A stretch of 6,120 bases of DNA, taken from assembly GCA_041572275.1 (NCBI GenBank), contig JBFFSQ010000181.1:1-6120 (forward strand). Direction: 5' to 3'. The DNA comes from JBFFSQ01 sp041572275 (GTDB taxonomy: Bacteria > Pseudomonadota > Gammaproteobacteria > SZUA-229). The notes beneath the pieces are model-generated. The model made no database searches, had not been told where the DNA came from, and worked only from the letters and a program-made list of their open reading frames with translations. A program made the translations under genes and the position numbers. Every line of letters starts with the position of its first letter. Positions within the stretch are counted from its first letter, which is position 1. Shown here in pieces: positions 1 through 6,091 of the stretch.

Positions 1-116
1 ATTTTTAAATAACATCGCTCATCGGCGAGCCCAACATTCTAACACTATCTCTTCTTACCAAGCCAGTGTTTTCTTGCGTTCCTTCAGGCTTTTCGTTCCG
101 TCTCTCCGTAACAGAG
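1..116 (-). other. Probable leader of a stable-RNA (rRNA or tRNA) operon, running off the left edge
   Basis: This stretch has no open reading frame of note and lies directly downstream of a strong rRNA-type promoter, so it is probably transcribed leftwards as a non-coding leader. Read on the minus strand it can form several small stems: CTCT/AGAG near the start (102-105 with 113-116), AACACT/AGTGTT (41-46 with 65-70, 18-base loop) and GCTC/GAGC (17-20 with 27-30, 6-base loop). No boxA antitermination element of the usual gammaproteobacterial type (TGCTCTTTAACA) and no tRNA or mature 16S sequence is seen inside the window; these would have to lie further left. That the leader belongs to an rRNA operon rather than a tRNA operon is inference from promoter quality alone. 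Confidence 0.45.
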
Positions 117-122
117 GCGCGT

Positions 123-176
123 ATTATAGGGCCTGGATTTGGCACGTCAACAGCTTTCTGAAAATATTTTTATGCC
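123..176 (-). promoter_or_regulatory. Strong rRNA/tRNA-type sigma70 promoter pointing left
   Basis: On the minus strand there is a -35 box TTGACG (145-150; 5 of 6 consensus), a 16-bp spacer, and a perfect -10 box TATAAT (123-128). The bases after the -10 box read ACGCGCC, a GC-rich discriminator of the type found at stringently controlled rRNA and tRNA promoters. Upstream of the -35 box, about 154-176, the DNA is A/T-rich with A and T runs, which fits an UP element. Transcription would start near 112-116 and leave the window at base 1. The upstream element overlaps the stop codon of rlmI. No other gene for it to serve is visible in the window. Confidence 0.72.
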
Positions 177-1360
177 GGTAGTATTCTGGCGAAAATTGCT
201 TTCAGATACTCGGTCTCAGGTATAGCCGGATGCACAGGATGATCAGGCCCCTGATAACCCTGTATCAGCACCTGCATGTTCCGATCCAGGTGCCTGGCGG
301 CCTTTAGCATGGCGTTTTGTAATTCCTGCCTTGGCATGTGATGCGAACAGGAACCGGATATCAGCAGGCCATCCTTCGACAATAGCTGCATAGCCATTTG
401 ATTGATCCGTCGATAGGCTTCACGCCCCTCTTTGAAGTCTTTCTTTCGCTTAATAAAAGCCGGCGGGTCAACAATAATCACATCAAACTTTTCACGTTCA
501 TCCCTCAATTCCTTTAATGCCTTGAACGCATCACCTTGAATCCCCGACATTTTGTCTGCCACATTATTCAACTCTGCGTTCATACCGGCAAACTCCAGAG
601 CGCTGGCCGATGAGTCCACACAGACAACCTCACTTGCGCCTGCAACAGCCGCCTTCACACCCCAGGCACCGACATAGCTAAAGACATCCAGTACGCGTTG
701 CCCTTTTACAAAATGTGACAACAAATCGCGATTCATACGCTGATCATAAAACCAGCCGGTTTTCTGACCCGACATCAACGGCGCCTGGTACTGCACCCCT
801 GAATCCTCCAACAGCACGATATCTGGAACCTCGCCTGATATTACATCTACATAAGAATCCAGCCCTTCTCGATCCCGAGCCGCACTGTCATTTCTCAACA
901 AGATGCCACTGGGTCGCAAAACCTTCTCCAACGCAGCCACAATCTCTTGCTTCATCCGCTCCATACCGGCTGTGGTTATCTGCACTACCAGTATGTCACC
1001 ATAACGATCAACCACCAGTCCTGGTAAAAAATCACTCTCACCAAAAACAAGCCGGTAAAAAGGCTTGTCAAAAAAACGTTCTCGCAGAGACAATGCCACT
1101 TTGATTCGGTGGACAAATAACGACTGATCAGGTGGATGCTTGGGATCACGACTCAACAATCGCGCACAAATAAGCGACCCCGGATTAACATAGGCAATAC
1201 CCAGGGATTTTCCATTATGAGTCACCAGATCAACCAGATCACCCGCCTTGAACTGATCAAATGGACTTGCCTGCGTATCTATCTCATTACTGTAAACCCA
1301 TAGATGACCGCCACGAATTCTGCGTTCTTCATTCTTTTTTAACTTTAATATAGGAATCAT
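170..1360 (-). CDS. rlmI: 23S rRNA (cytosine-1962-C5)-methyltransferase RlmI
   Basis: The product is a SAM-dependent cytosolic enzyme of the RlmI family, which makes m5C at position 1962 (E. coli numbering) of 23S rRNA. At 396 residues it matches the length I recall for E. coli RlmI. An N-terminal PUA domain (about 2-80, with GGHLWVYSNEI near 17-27) is followed by a linking domain with the family signature GQKTGWFYDQR (198-208). The Rossmann-fold methyltransferase domain has SAM motif I VLDVFSYVGAWG (223-234), motif IV DPPAF (298-302) and the motif SGSCSHHM (335-342), whose Cys338 is the probable catalytic nucleophile. PETEYLK (381-387) near the end is also typical. The ATG at 1360 lies 8 bp after the stop of the YihY-family gene, so the two are probably cotranscribed; GAAG six bases upstream is a weak ribosome binding site. 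The gene ends 19 bp before the -35 box of a strong codirectional promoter, with no terminator seen between. Confidence 0.93.
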   Translation of the reverse strand: MIPILKLKKNEERRIRGGHLWVYSNEIDTQASPFDQFKAGDLVDLVTHNGKSLGIAYVNPGSLICARLLSRDPKHPPDQSLFVHRIKVALSLRERFFDKPFYRLVFGESDFLPGLVVDRYGDILVVQITTAGMERMKQEIVAALEKVLRPSGILLRNDSAARDREGLDSYVDVISGEVPDIVLLEDSGVQYQAPLMSGQKTGWFYDQRMNRDLLSHFVKGQRVLDVFSYVGAWGVKAAVAGASEVVCVDSSASALEFAGMNAELNNVADKMSGIQGDAFKALKELRDEREKFDVIIVDPPAFIKRKKDFKEGREAYRRINQMAMQLLSKDGLLISGSCSHHMPRQELQNAMLKAARHLDRNMQVLIQGYQGPDHPVHPAIPETEYLKAIFARILPA

Positions 1361-1368
1361 TAATCACT

Positions 1369-2169
1369 TCATCTCATTGAATGTCGTTGGCACTCCAGCA
1401 CATAGCTCATACGAAGACCATGCAGCAACAGGAACCAGGACAGATAAATCCATAGCAAACTAAACAGCACGATACTGAACGAACCGTAAAGCGTTGTATA
1501 GGTTTCATTAGCAAACACATAGTTAACGAATAATATTTTCGCCAATTGCCAGGCAAGCGACACCATCAGCGAGGTCAACATGGCCACGCCCGCACTGATT
1601 CTCATATTAGGAGACACTTTAATCACCACAAAAAACAACAGCCAGACCATCAAATAAGACAATAGCTGCCACTGAGCGATGGATTCACCATAAGAACTCG
1701 CCATGCGCTGCACTACATCCGATATAAAAAACGAACCAACCAGTGTGACGGGCATCAGCACAATTAATATCAGATAGGTCTCCAGCGCATGCCAAAAACT
1801 TTTATTCGGTATCAGGAAAATTTTATTCACTACATACTGGTAGTTATTGTAAAACAGCATCGATACCAACAAGGTATATAACACACCCCAGAACCCCATT
1901 TTATTTGAGCTCTCCAGTAATGAATCCAGATAAGCGGTCACCGCATCAGTATGTGTGGGTATTATATTGGCCACCATAAACGACTTGATCGCTAGATAAT
2001 ATTCTGCAAACACTGCATCCTGACTAATAATGAAAAACAGAACCCATAACATTGGGATGATTGAAAAAATAGTATAAAAGCTGAGGCTGGCCGCAAAATA
2101 ACTAAGGTCTTCACCAAGCAGATGCATCAGGCGCTCAAATCTGTGCTGTATTCGATATCCCAGAGTCAT
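1369..2169 (-). CDS. YihY/BrkB-family inner membrane protein (UPF0761-like)
   Basis: This is a 266-residue polytopic inner membrane protein of the YihY/virulence factor BrkB family. The family was once mislabelled RNase BN; its biochemical role is not settled and a transport or envelope function is usually assumed. The early motif YFAASLSFYTIFSIIPM (24-40) is the family hallmark. About six hydrophobic segments are visible, near 29-49, 92-112, 131-151, 168-186, 191-215 and 230-256; the last contains the conserved YGSFSIVLFSLLWIYLSW (228-245). The frame opens at a GTG at 2193, but I choose the ATG at 2169 because GAAGGA sits 6 bases before it, and the likely transcription start near 2191 would lie inside the longer version. 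It is the first gene of a two-gene unit with rlmI, 8 bp apart. No functional link between the two is obvious. Confidence 0.88.
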   Translation of the reverse strand: MTLGYRIQHRFERLMHLLGEDLSYFAASLSFYTIFSIIPMLWVLFFIISQDAVFAEYYLAIKSFMVANIIPTHTDAVTAYLDSLLESSNKMGFWGVLYTLLVSMLFYNNYQYVVNKIFLIPNKSFWHALETYLILIVLMPVTLVGSFFISDVVQRMASSYGESIAQWQLLSYLMVWLLFFVVIKVSPNMRISAGVAMLTSLMVSLAWQLAKILFVNYVFANETYTTLYGSFSIVLFSLLWIYLSWFLLLHGLRMSYVLECQRHSMR

Positions 2170-2175
2170 AAAATT

Positions 2176-2180
2176 TCCTT
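2176..2180 (-). promoter_or_regulatory. Ribosome binding site deciding the YihY-family start
   Basis: AAGGA (within GAAGGAA) lies 6 bases upstream of the ATG at 2169 on the minus strand. It is a far better site than anything ahead of the in-frame GTG at 2193 and so favours the 266-residue protein over the 274-residue one. Confidence 0.7.
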
Positions 2181-2197
2181 CAAAAACCTGCACCCCG

Positions 2198-2226
2198 ATT
2201 ATGGATCAAGCACAATAGCCCTACAA
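2198..2226 (-). promoter_or_regulatory. Candidate promoter for the YihY-family gene and rlmI
   Basis: On the minus strand TTGTAG (2221-2226; 3 of 6 to the -35 consensus) is separated by 17 bp from CATAAT (2198-2203; 5 of 6 to the -10 consensus). The predicted start near 2191 gives a short untranslated leader of about 20 bases ahead of the ATG at 2169. The spacing is ideal but the -35 box is weak, so this remains a candidate. Confidence 0.4.
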
Positions 2227-2234
2227 ATTAAAAT

Positions 2235-2263
2235 ATGTAAGCACCGGCACCCTACGCTATAGT
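2235..2263 (+). promoter_or_regulatory. Candidate promoter for the DUF255-cupin pair
   Basis: TATAGT (2258-2263; 5 of 6 to the -10 consensus) lies 17 bp after ATGTAA (2235-2240; 3 of 6 to the -35 consensus). Transcription would start near 2270, leaving a leader of about 23 bases before the ATG at 2293. It sits back to back with the candidate promoter for the minus-strand genes in the same 123-bp divergent spacer. The -35 match is poor. Confidence 0.3.
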
Positions 2264-2292
2264 CATCTCACTCATTTGCCCAAAACACAGAC

Positions 2293-4380
2293 ATGATCAA
2301 TCCAAACAATAAACTGCACAATGAAACCAGCCCTTATCTGCAACAGCATGCAGACAACCCGGTCAACTGGTACCCATGGGGACCAGAAGCACTGGAACTG
2401 GCGCGAGCTGAAAATAAACCCATACTTTTATCCATTGGATATTCTGCATGCCACTGGTGCCACGTTATGGCCCATGAATCATTCGAAGACAACAAAACCG
2501 CACAGCTGATGAATTCATTGTTTATCAATATCAAAATTGATCGTGAAGAACGTCCCGATCTGGACAAGATTTATCAAGCTGCGCATTCAATTCTTACCGG
2601 TCGCCCTGGCGGCTGGCCGCTTACGGTATTTCTATCACCCGATAACCAGCTGCCATTCTTTGCCGGCACTTATTTTCCCCCAGAACAACGTTACCAGATG
2701 CCTGCCTTCGCCGACATACTCACCATGACCAGCGAAGCCTATGTTCACCGCCAGGACGAAATCCACACACAGGATTCATCACTTAAAGACATGTTGAAGA
2801 ATATGTCTGGCGAGCATTCATTACCAGCCTCACAACTAAGCTCTCTAGGCATAGATCTGTGCCGAAAGCAGCTGGCTGTTGAATACAAACCTCAGTATGG
2901 TGGCTTCAGTGGCGCGCCAAAGTTCCCTCACCCCAGCATGCTCGAGCGAGCGATACGTCACTGGGCGCTCACGCATAGCCAGGGAGAAGCTGATGACCAT
3001 ATACTGGATATTGCCTTCTTCAGCTTGGAGCAAATGGCACTGGGTGGACTTTTCGACCAGTTAGGTGGCGGTTTCTACCGCTACTCGACCGATGACCAAT
3101 GGATGATCCCACATTTTGAAAAAATGCTTTATGACAATAGCCAGCTATTAAGTCTATACACCCAGGCCTGGAAAATATCCCACCACCCCGTTTTTAAACA
3201 CACCACCGAATACATAGCTGATTGGGTCATACGTGAAATGCAATCGCCTAATGGCGGATATTTTTCAGCTCTTGATGCCGATTTAGATGGTGTAGAGGGC
3301 AAGTTCTATGTCTGGCAAAAGGCGACAGTTAAACAACTCCTCAGCGAACAGGACTACCCAATCTATGCACAATGCTATGGACTTGATCGTGAACCCAACT
3401 TTGAAGGCGCCTGGCATCTACACACATTCGTGCCTGCTGAAAAACTGACTAAGCAATTTCAGCAAACTGAAACTGAAATACACGACATTCTGAACCGCTG
3501 TCACCAGCAACTCTTTATTGAGCGCAGCAAGCGTAAAACTCCTGGGCGTGATGAAAAAATTCTCACATCATGGAACGCACTAATGATTCGAGCCATGACC
3601 CTGACCGGACGTACATTTGAAAACTCAAGATATATTGACTCTGCCAATGCTGCACTGGATTTCCTATATGCACACCTGTGGCAGAATCATCGCCTGCTTG
3701 CCACCAGCAAAGACGGCAAGTCACACCTGAACGCCTACCTCGATGACTATGCTTATTTGTTACAGGCCCTGCTAGAATGCCTGCAAACCGAGTGGCGTAA
3801 TGACCATCTGAACTGGGCCATTGAAATAGCCAATACTCTACTGAACTATTTCGAGGATTCGCAGCAGGGCGGCTTCTACTTTACCAGTCACGATCATGAA
3901 CAACTGATTCAGCGCAGTAAAAGCTTTGCAGATGACGCGATGCCGTCAGGTAATGGCGTCGCTGCGCTTGCCTTACAACAACTCGGCCTGCTGCTGGGTG
4001 AAACAAGATACTTAAATGCCGCCGAAAACTGCCTGAAAGCGGGCACAAGCCAACTACAGGCACAGGCCATTACCCATTGCAGCCTGATCCATGCCCTGGA
4101 AGAACACCTCAACCTGCCAACCATCATCATTTTACGTGGCAACGTAGAGCAAACCAATCACTGGCAACAACTTATCCAGAGCCCCTATTTACAAGGCGTC
4201 TACTGTTTTGCCATTCCCCATGACATTCAATTACCAGCCAGCCTGAGTGGCAAACATCCCCAGGGTGATATATGCGCCTATATCTGCCAGGGCACCCAAT
4301 GCCTGTCTCCCGTCACTGAGCTGCATGAACTGGAAAGTTATATCCTGCCACATATTTGCCAACAGCTGGATGAAGCATGA
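2293..4380 (+). CDS. DUF255 thioredoxin-fold / (alpha/alpha)6-barrel protein (YyaL/SPATA20 family)
   Basis: This 695-residue protein belongs to the widespread DUF255 family, which includes B. subtilis YyaL and mammalian SPATA20; its biochemical role is not established. The N-terminal thioredoxin-like domain (about 1-165) starts with the family's NETSPYLQQHADNPVNWYPW (10-29) and carries a redox-type C53-H-W-C56 motif in SACHWCHVM, then GGWPLTVFLSP (106-116) and FFAGTYFPP (122-130). The rest resembles an (alpha/alpha)6 barrel of the N-acylglucosamine 2-epimerase/six-hairpin glycosidase type, with GGFSGAPKFPHP (203-214), GGLFDQLGGGFYRYSTDDQW (251-270), HFEKMLYDN (274-282), ALDADLDGVEGKFYVW (326-341), DEKILTSWNALM (420-431), LDDYAYLL (483-490) and DDAMPSGNG (547-555). 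A C-terminal pair C665/C670 (ICQGTQCLSP) is usual for the family. Both domains look intact and full length. The ATG at 2293 fits the family start, although no clear Shine-Dalgarno sequence precedes it. Its stop overlaps the next start (ATGA). No signal peptide is seen, so it is probably cytoplasmic. Confidence 0.92.
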   Translation: MINPNNKLHNETSPYLQQHADNPVNWYPWGPEALELARAENKPILLSIGYSACHWCHVMAHESFEDNKTAQLMNSLFINIKIDREERPDLDKIYQAAHSILTGRPGGWPLTVFLSPDNQLPFFAGTYFPPEQRYQMPAFADILTMTSEAYVHRQDEIHTQDSSLKDMLKNMSGEHSLPASQLSSLGIDLCRKQLAVEYKPQYGGFSGAPKFPHPSMLERAIRHWALTHSQGEADDHILDIAFFSLEQMALGGLFDQLGGGFYRYSTDDQWMIPHFEKMLYDNSQLLSLYTQAWKISHHPVFKHTTEYIADWVIREMQSPNGGYFSALDADLDGVEGKFYVWQKATVKQLLSEQDYPIYAQCYGLDREPNFEGAWHLHTFVPAEKLTKQFQQTETEIHDILNRCHQQLFIERSKRKTPGRDEKILTSWNALMIRAMTLTGRTFENSRYIDSANAALDFLYAHLWQNHRLLATSKDGKSHLNAYLDDYAYLLQALLECLQTEWRNDHLNWAIEIANTLLNYFEDSQQGGFYFTSHDHEQLIQRSKSFADDAMPSGNGVAALALQQLGLLLGETRYLNAAENCLKAGTSQLQAQAITHCSLIHALEEHLNLPTIIILRGNVEQTNHWQQLIQSPYLQGVYCFAIPHDIQLPASLSGKHPQGDICAYICQGTQCLSPVTELHELESYILPHICQQLDEA

Positions 4381-4739
4381 AACAGTTAAGTCGATATGAG
4401 GAAATAGAAAGCTACAAAACCAGGGATGGCTCATGGATCCGCGAGCTTATGCACCCCACCCATCATGGCAACAACAACCAGAGCCTGGCTGAAGCCACAG
4501 TTCCAGCCAACACCGAGACTCAATTACATCGGCATATCAGCAGTGAAGAGCTCTACCATATCACTCACGGCGAAGGACAGATGGTACTAGGACAACACTG
4601 CTTTACTGTACAGACCGGTGACACAGTGCATATCCCACCGGGCACACCACACAGGATAATCAACACAGGGAAAGATGATTTGAAAATACTCTGCTGCTGC
4701 TCACCCGCCTATTCACATGATGATACGGAATTGCTGTAA
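4377..4739 (+). CDS. Small single-domain cupin protein
   Basis: This 120-residue protein has one complete cupin domain. Motif 1 is seen as H51-R-H53 with E58 and G65 at the standard spacing, and motif 2 as G81...P87-P-G89...H92...N96, so the usual metal ligands H51, H53, E58 and H92 are all present. Such proteins are cytosolic beta-barrels that bind a divalent metal and may be isomerases, dioxygenases or sugar-binding proteins; the sequence resembles mannose-6-phosphate isomerase-like cupins, but the substrate cannot be told. An unusual run of three cysteines (106-108, CCCSP) lies near the C-terminus. The ATG overlaps the stop of the DUF255 gene by 4 bases (ATGA) and only a poor GGA precedes it, so translation is probably coupled to that gene. 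No clear terminator with a T-run follows. Confidence 0.86.
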   Translation: MKQLSRYEEIESYKTRDGSWIRELMHPTHHGNNNQSLAEATVPANTETQLHRHISSEELYHITHGEGQMVLGQHCFTVQTGDTVHIPPGTPHRIINTGKDDLKILCCCSPAYSHDDTELL

Positions 4740-4743
4740 CGAG

Positions 4744-4768
4744 CGATCGCAGTTGAGATAACTGATCG
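4744..4768 (+). repeat. Imperfect stem-loop just after the cupin gene
   Basis: CGAT (4744-4747) pairs with ATCG (4765-4768), and CAGTT (4750-4754) with AACTG (4760-4764), giving 9 base pairs with a 2-base bulge and a GAGAT loop. It begins 5 bases after the cupin stop codon, where a terminator would be expected, but no T-run follows on the plus strand. It could protect the 3' end or act as a weak terminator; it could also be chance. Confidence 0.3.
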
Positions 4769-4804
4769 AATAGCTAGGACAGCCACCCAAAAAACAGTTT
4801 TATA

Positions 4805-4827
4805 CTTCCCGGATTAAACCCGGGAAG
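4805..4827 (-). terminator. Hairpin terminator of the SPOR lipoprotein genes
   Basis: A perfect 8-bp inverted repeat, CTTCCCGG (4805-4812) with CCGGGAAG (4820-4827), encloses a 7-base loop. Read on the minus strand the stem is followed by TATAAAACTGTTTTTTGG, a broken T-rich tract, and it begins 17 bases after the stop codon of the second lipoprotein gene. On the plus strand no T-run follows, so it should act mainly on leftward transcripts, although the hairpin itself may also hinder rightward ones coming from the cupin gene. Confidence 0.7.
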
Positions 4828-4843
4828 CATGTGACATTAAGAA

Positions 4844-5407
4844 TCAGGGCGCCATCACCGCCTGCAACGAACCGACTGTTCGTATCCAGGGAGAAGTATC
4901 GAGTCGCCCCCTGACACTGTTCAGCGCATCAGCAGCTTGTTGCTTATCAGGATAGACACCCAGCAACAAAACATACCAGATCTTTCCATTGACTGAAGTC
5001 TTCGCGGTCCATTCATCTGATAAATTATTCCGACGTGCAAAGTGCATCAGATTTTCCATGCTGCTCGATGCCACCACTTGCACGGTAAATTCATTCGCAG
5101 GCACTGTAGCTATATCACCGGCTATCGACATAGGCTCTGGCATCACTTCCATCGGCACAGGCTCTTCCACCACCATCTCAGCCATCATCGGATCTGCTTC
5201 CGCGACTTCCATCGCTACCGGTTCCGCTTCCGGAGCCTCCACTTCTACCATTTCCTGCTGCTGATCCGCCTCAAGACCTTTTGACCAGGGCGAAGCCTGC
5301 TGTGACCAGGGCGAGGGCTTACTGGCACAAGCCGTCAGCGTCACTGCAATCAGCAGCAAAGATGCTGAGATCCCCAATTGTTTAAGATTTTCATTTTTCA
5401 CTGTCAT
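4844..5407 (-). CDS. Lipoprotein with doubled SPW motif and C-terminal SPOR domain (copy 2)
   Basis: With the start chosen here the product has 187 residues. A lipoprotein signal peptide (1-26) ends in lipobox LTAC with Cys27; the next residues, A and S, contain no Asp, so outer membrane sorting is expected. Then come PSPWSQQASPW (31-41), an acidic Glu/Met/Pro/Val-rich low-complexity linker (about 47-105), and a SPOR domain (about 107-185) with the pattern FTVQVVAS...WYVLLLGVYPD...SPWIR..GSLQ, close to the DamX type. SPOR domains bind denuded glycan strands of septal peptidoglycan, so a role in cell division or envelope binding is likely. The frame is open back to a TTG at 5446 and has an ATG at 5416; I favour the ATG at 5407 because it gives a signal peptide of normal length, like that of the neighbour, but no well-spaced ribosome site settles it. 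It lies 70 bp after its paralogue, probably in one operon. Confidence 0.85.
   Translation of the reverse strand: MTVKNENLKQLGISASLLLIAVTLTACASKPSPWSQQASPWSKGLEADQQQEMVEVEAPEAEPVAMEVAEADPMMAEMVVEEPVPMEVMPEPMSIAGDIATVPANEFTVQVVASSSMENLMHFARRNNLSDEWTAKTSVNGKIWYVLLLGVYPDKQQAADALNSVRGRLDTSPWIRTVGSLQAVMAP
5282..5314 (-). repeat. Short direct repeat encoding the doubled SPW motif
   Basis: The 12-base plus-strand word TGACCAGGGCGA occurs at 5282-5293 and 5303-5314, a period of 21 bases or seven codons. Read on the minus strand each copy covers Ser-Pro-Trp-Ser. It suggests the doubled motif arose, or is kept alike, by small tandem duplication. The matching part of the neighbouring paralogue keeps the protein repeat but not the exact DNA repeat. 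Confidence 0.65.
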
Positions 5408-5449
5408 TTTCCCCATATACTTATGGTCATTAAATGAGAGAGTCAAGCC

Positions 5450-5465
5450 CCAGGCCTATGCCTGG
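5450..5465 (-). repeat. Intercistronic hairpin between the two lipoprotein genes
   Basis: CCAGGC (5450-5455) and GCCTGG (5460-5465) form a perfect 6-bp GC-rich stem with a 4-base loop, 12 bases after the stop codon of the upstream paralogue. No T-run follows on either strand, so it is not a standard intrinsic terminator. It may act as an mRNA 3'-end stabiliser or partial terminator that sets the ratio of the two proteins; this is inference. Confidence 0.5.
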
Positions 5466-5477
5466 CCATCTTCCATA

Positions 5478-6035
5478 TTACTGCATTAAATTCTGAACCG
5501 AACCCAGTTTACGAATCCAGGGTTGTGTCGGCAGAGTACCCGCAACTTCAGCCAGACCCGCCTTGGCCGAAGCATAATCAGGGTATACGTCTAGCAGCAA
5601 AACATGCCAGGTGATGCCATCACGATTCGTGGGTACCACATAGCGTACTGACAACTGGTTATTTTCAGCAAATTTGTAGACACGATCCAGATCAACAGAA
5701 GCCATCAGCTGCACCGTATAATAAGAAGCCGGCAGACTCATGATGTCATCATTAGCTGGCATCGCGTCCATGGCAGGTTCTGGCTCAACTTCAACCATAA
5801 CTTCTTCCGCCATAGGCTCAGGCTGATATTCCATTTCCATTGCAGGCGTTTCAACGGCCGCAAGCTCTTCCTTATACTCATCAGCAGCAGGCGCTTCTGC
5901 CGAAACACCACCCTGTTCCCAAGGCGATGATTTCTTCGTCCAGGGTGATGGCGAACTGGAACATGCAGTTAACATAACAAATGCACAGGCCGTAGCCAGT
6001 GCAACAACATTCTTCTGTGTCAGTACTGTTTTCAA
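5478..6035 (-). CDS. Lipoprotein with doubled SPW motif and C-terminal SPOR domain (copy 1)
   Basis: The 185-residue product has a lipoprotein signal peptide with lipobox LTAC and Cys25, followed by Ser residues and no Asp at +2, which suggests an outer membrane destination. The mature protein begins with PSPWTKKSSPW (29-39), then a Glu/Ala/Met/Pro-rich acidic linker (about 44-103), then a SPOR domain (about 106-184) with YTVQLMAS, WHVLLLDVYPD and QPWIRKLGSVQ, most like the DamX SPOR domain. By hand, about 35 of 79 SPOR residues match the downstream copy without gaps, so the two are clear paralogues. The start is a TTG at 6035, supported by GAGGA at 7 bases; no in-frame ATG lies between it and the hydrophobic core, and the nearby upstream ATG is in another frame and stops at once. 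It is probably the first gene of the pair, or follows another gene beyond the edge. Confidence 0.86.
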   Translation of the reverse strand: MKTVLTQKNVVALATACAFVMLTACSSSPSPWTKKSSPWEQGGVSAEAPAADEYKEELAAVETPAMEMEYQPEPMAEEVMVEVEPEPAMDAMPANDDIMSLPASYYTVQLMASVDLDRVYKFAENNQLSVRYVVPTNRDGITWHVLLLDVYPDYASAKAGLAEVAGTLPTQPWIRKLGSVQNLMQ

Positions 6036-6042
6036 GTCAGGA

Positions 6043-6047
6043 TCCTC
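6043..6047 (-). promoter_or_regulatory. Ribosome binding site deciding a TTG start
   Basis: GAGGA on the minus strand lies 7 bases before the TTG at 6035. Its strength and spacing are what make the rare start codon believable for the first SPOR lipoprotein. Confidence 0.75.
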
Positions 6048-6060
6048 ATGATTTACCTGT

Positions 6061-6066
6061 ATTTTA
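6061..6066 (-). promoter_or_regulatory. Candidate -10 box for the SPOR lipoprotein genes
   Basis: TAAAAT (5 of 6 to the -10 consensus) lies on the minus strand 25 bases before the TTG start. At 16 to 18 bp upstream only poor -35 candidates such as GCAGTT are seen, so the promoter may be activator-dependent, weak, or absent if the gene is read through from further upstream. Confidence 0.33.
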
Positions 6067-6091
6067 ACGGAGTTTAGCTGATTAACTGCAT

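Noticed and set aside
161..170. AAAATATTTT palindrome after rlmI as a terminator
   Set aside because: A pure A/T palindrome makes no stable hairpin; it fits better as part of the UP element of the strong promoter.
715..1104. 129-residue plus-strand reading frame
   Set aside because: It lies wholly antisense to the well-supported rlmI gene, and its translation has no recognisable domain, only Pro/His/Thr-rich sequence.
2170..2193. N-terminal extension of the YihY-family protein from a GTG
   Set aside because: The GTG has no ribosome site, probably lies at or before the transcription start, and the ATG at 2169 has GAAGGA at ideal spacing.
3881..4434. Minus-strand frames of 60 to 82 residues
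   Set aside because: They are antisense to the 3' part of the DUF255 gene, which has conserved motifs throughout, and show no domain or ribosome site.
4743..4750. GCGATCGC palindrome
   Set aside because: It matches the cyanobacterial HIP1 word, but a single copy in a gammaproteobacterial-looking window is expected by chance and is explained as part of a stem-loop.
4989..5284. Two plus-strand frames, one very rich in His and Arg, the other in Ser, Thr and Ile
   Set aside because: Both are antisense to the Glu/Met-rich linker and SPOR domain of the lipoprotein; GAA/ATG/GTG codons read backwards give these compositions automatically.
5408..5446. N-terminal extension of the second lipoprotein from a TTG
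   Set aside because: It would put about 13 extra residues, including Asp and His, ahead of an otherwise normal signal peptide, and the TTG coincides with a -35-like TTGACT.
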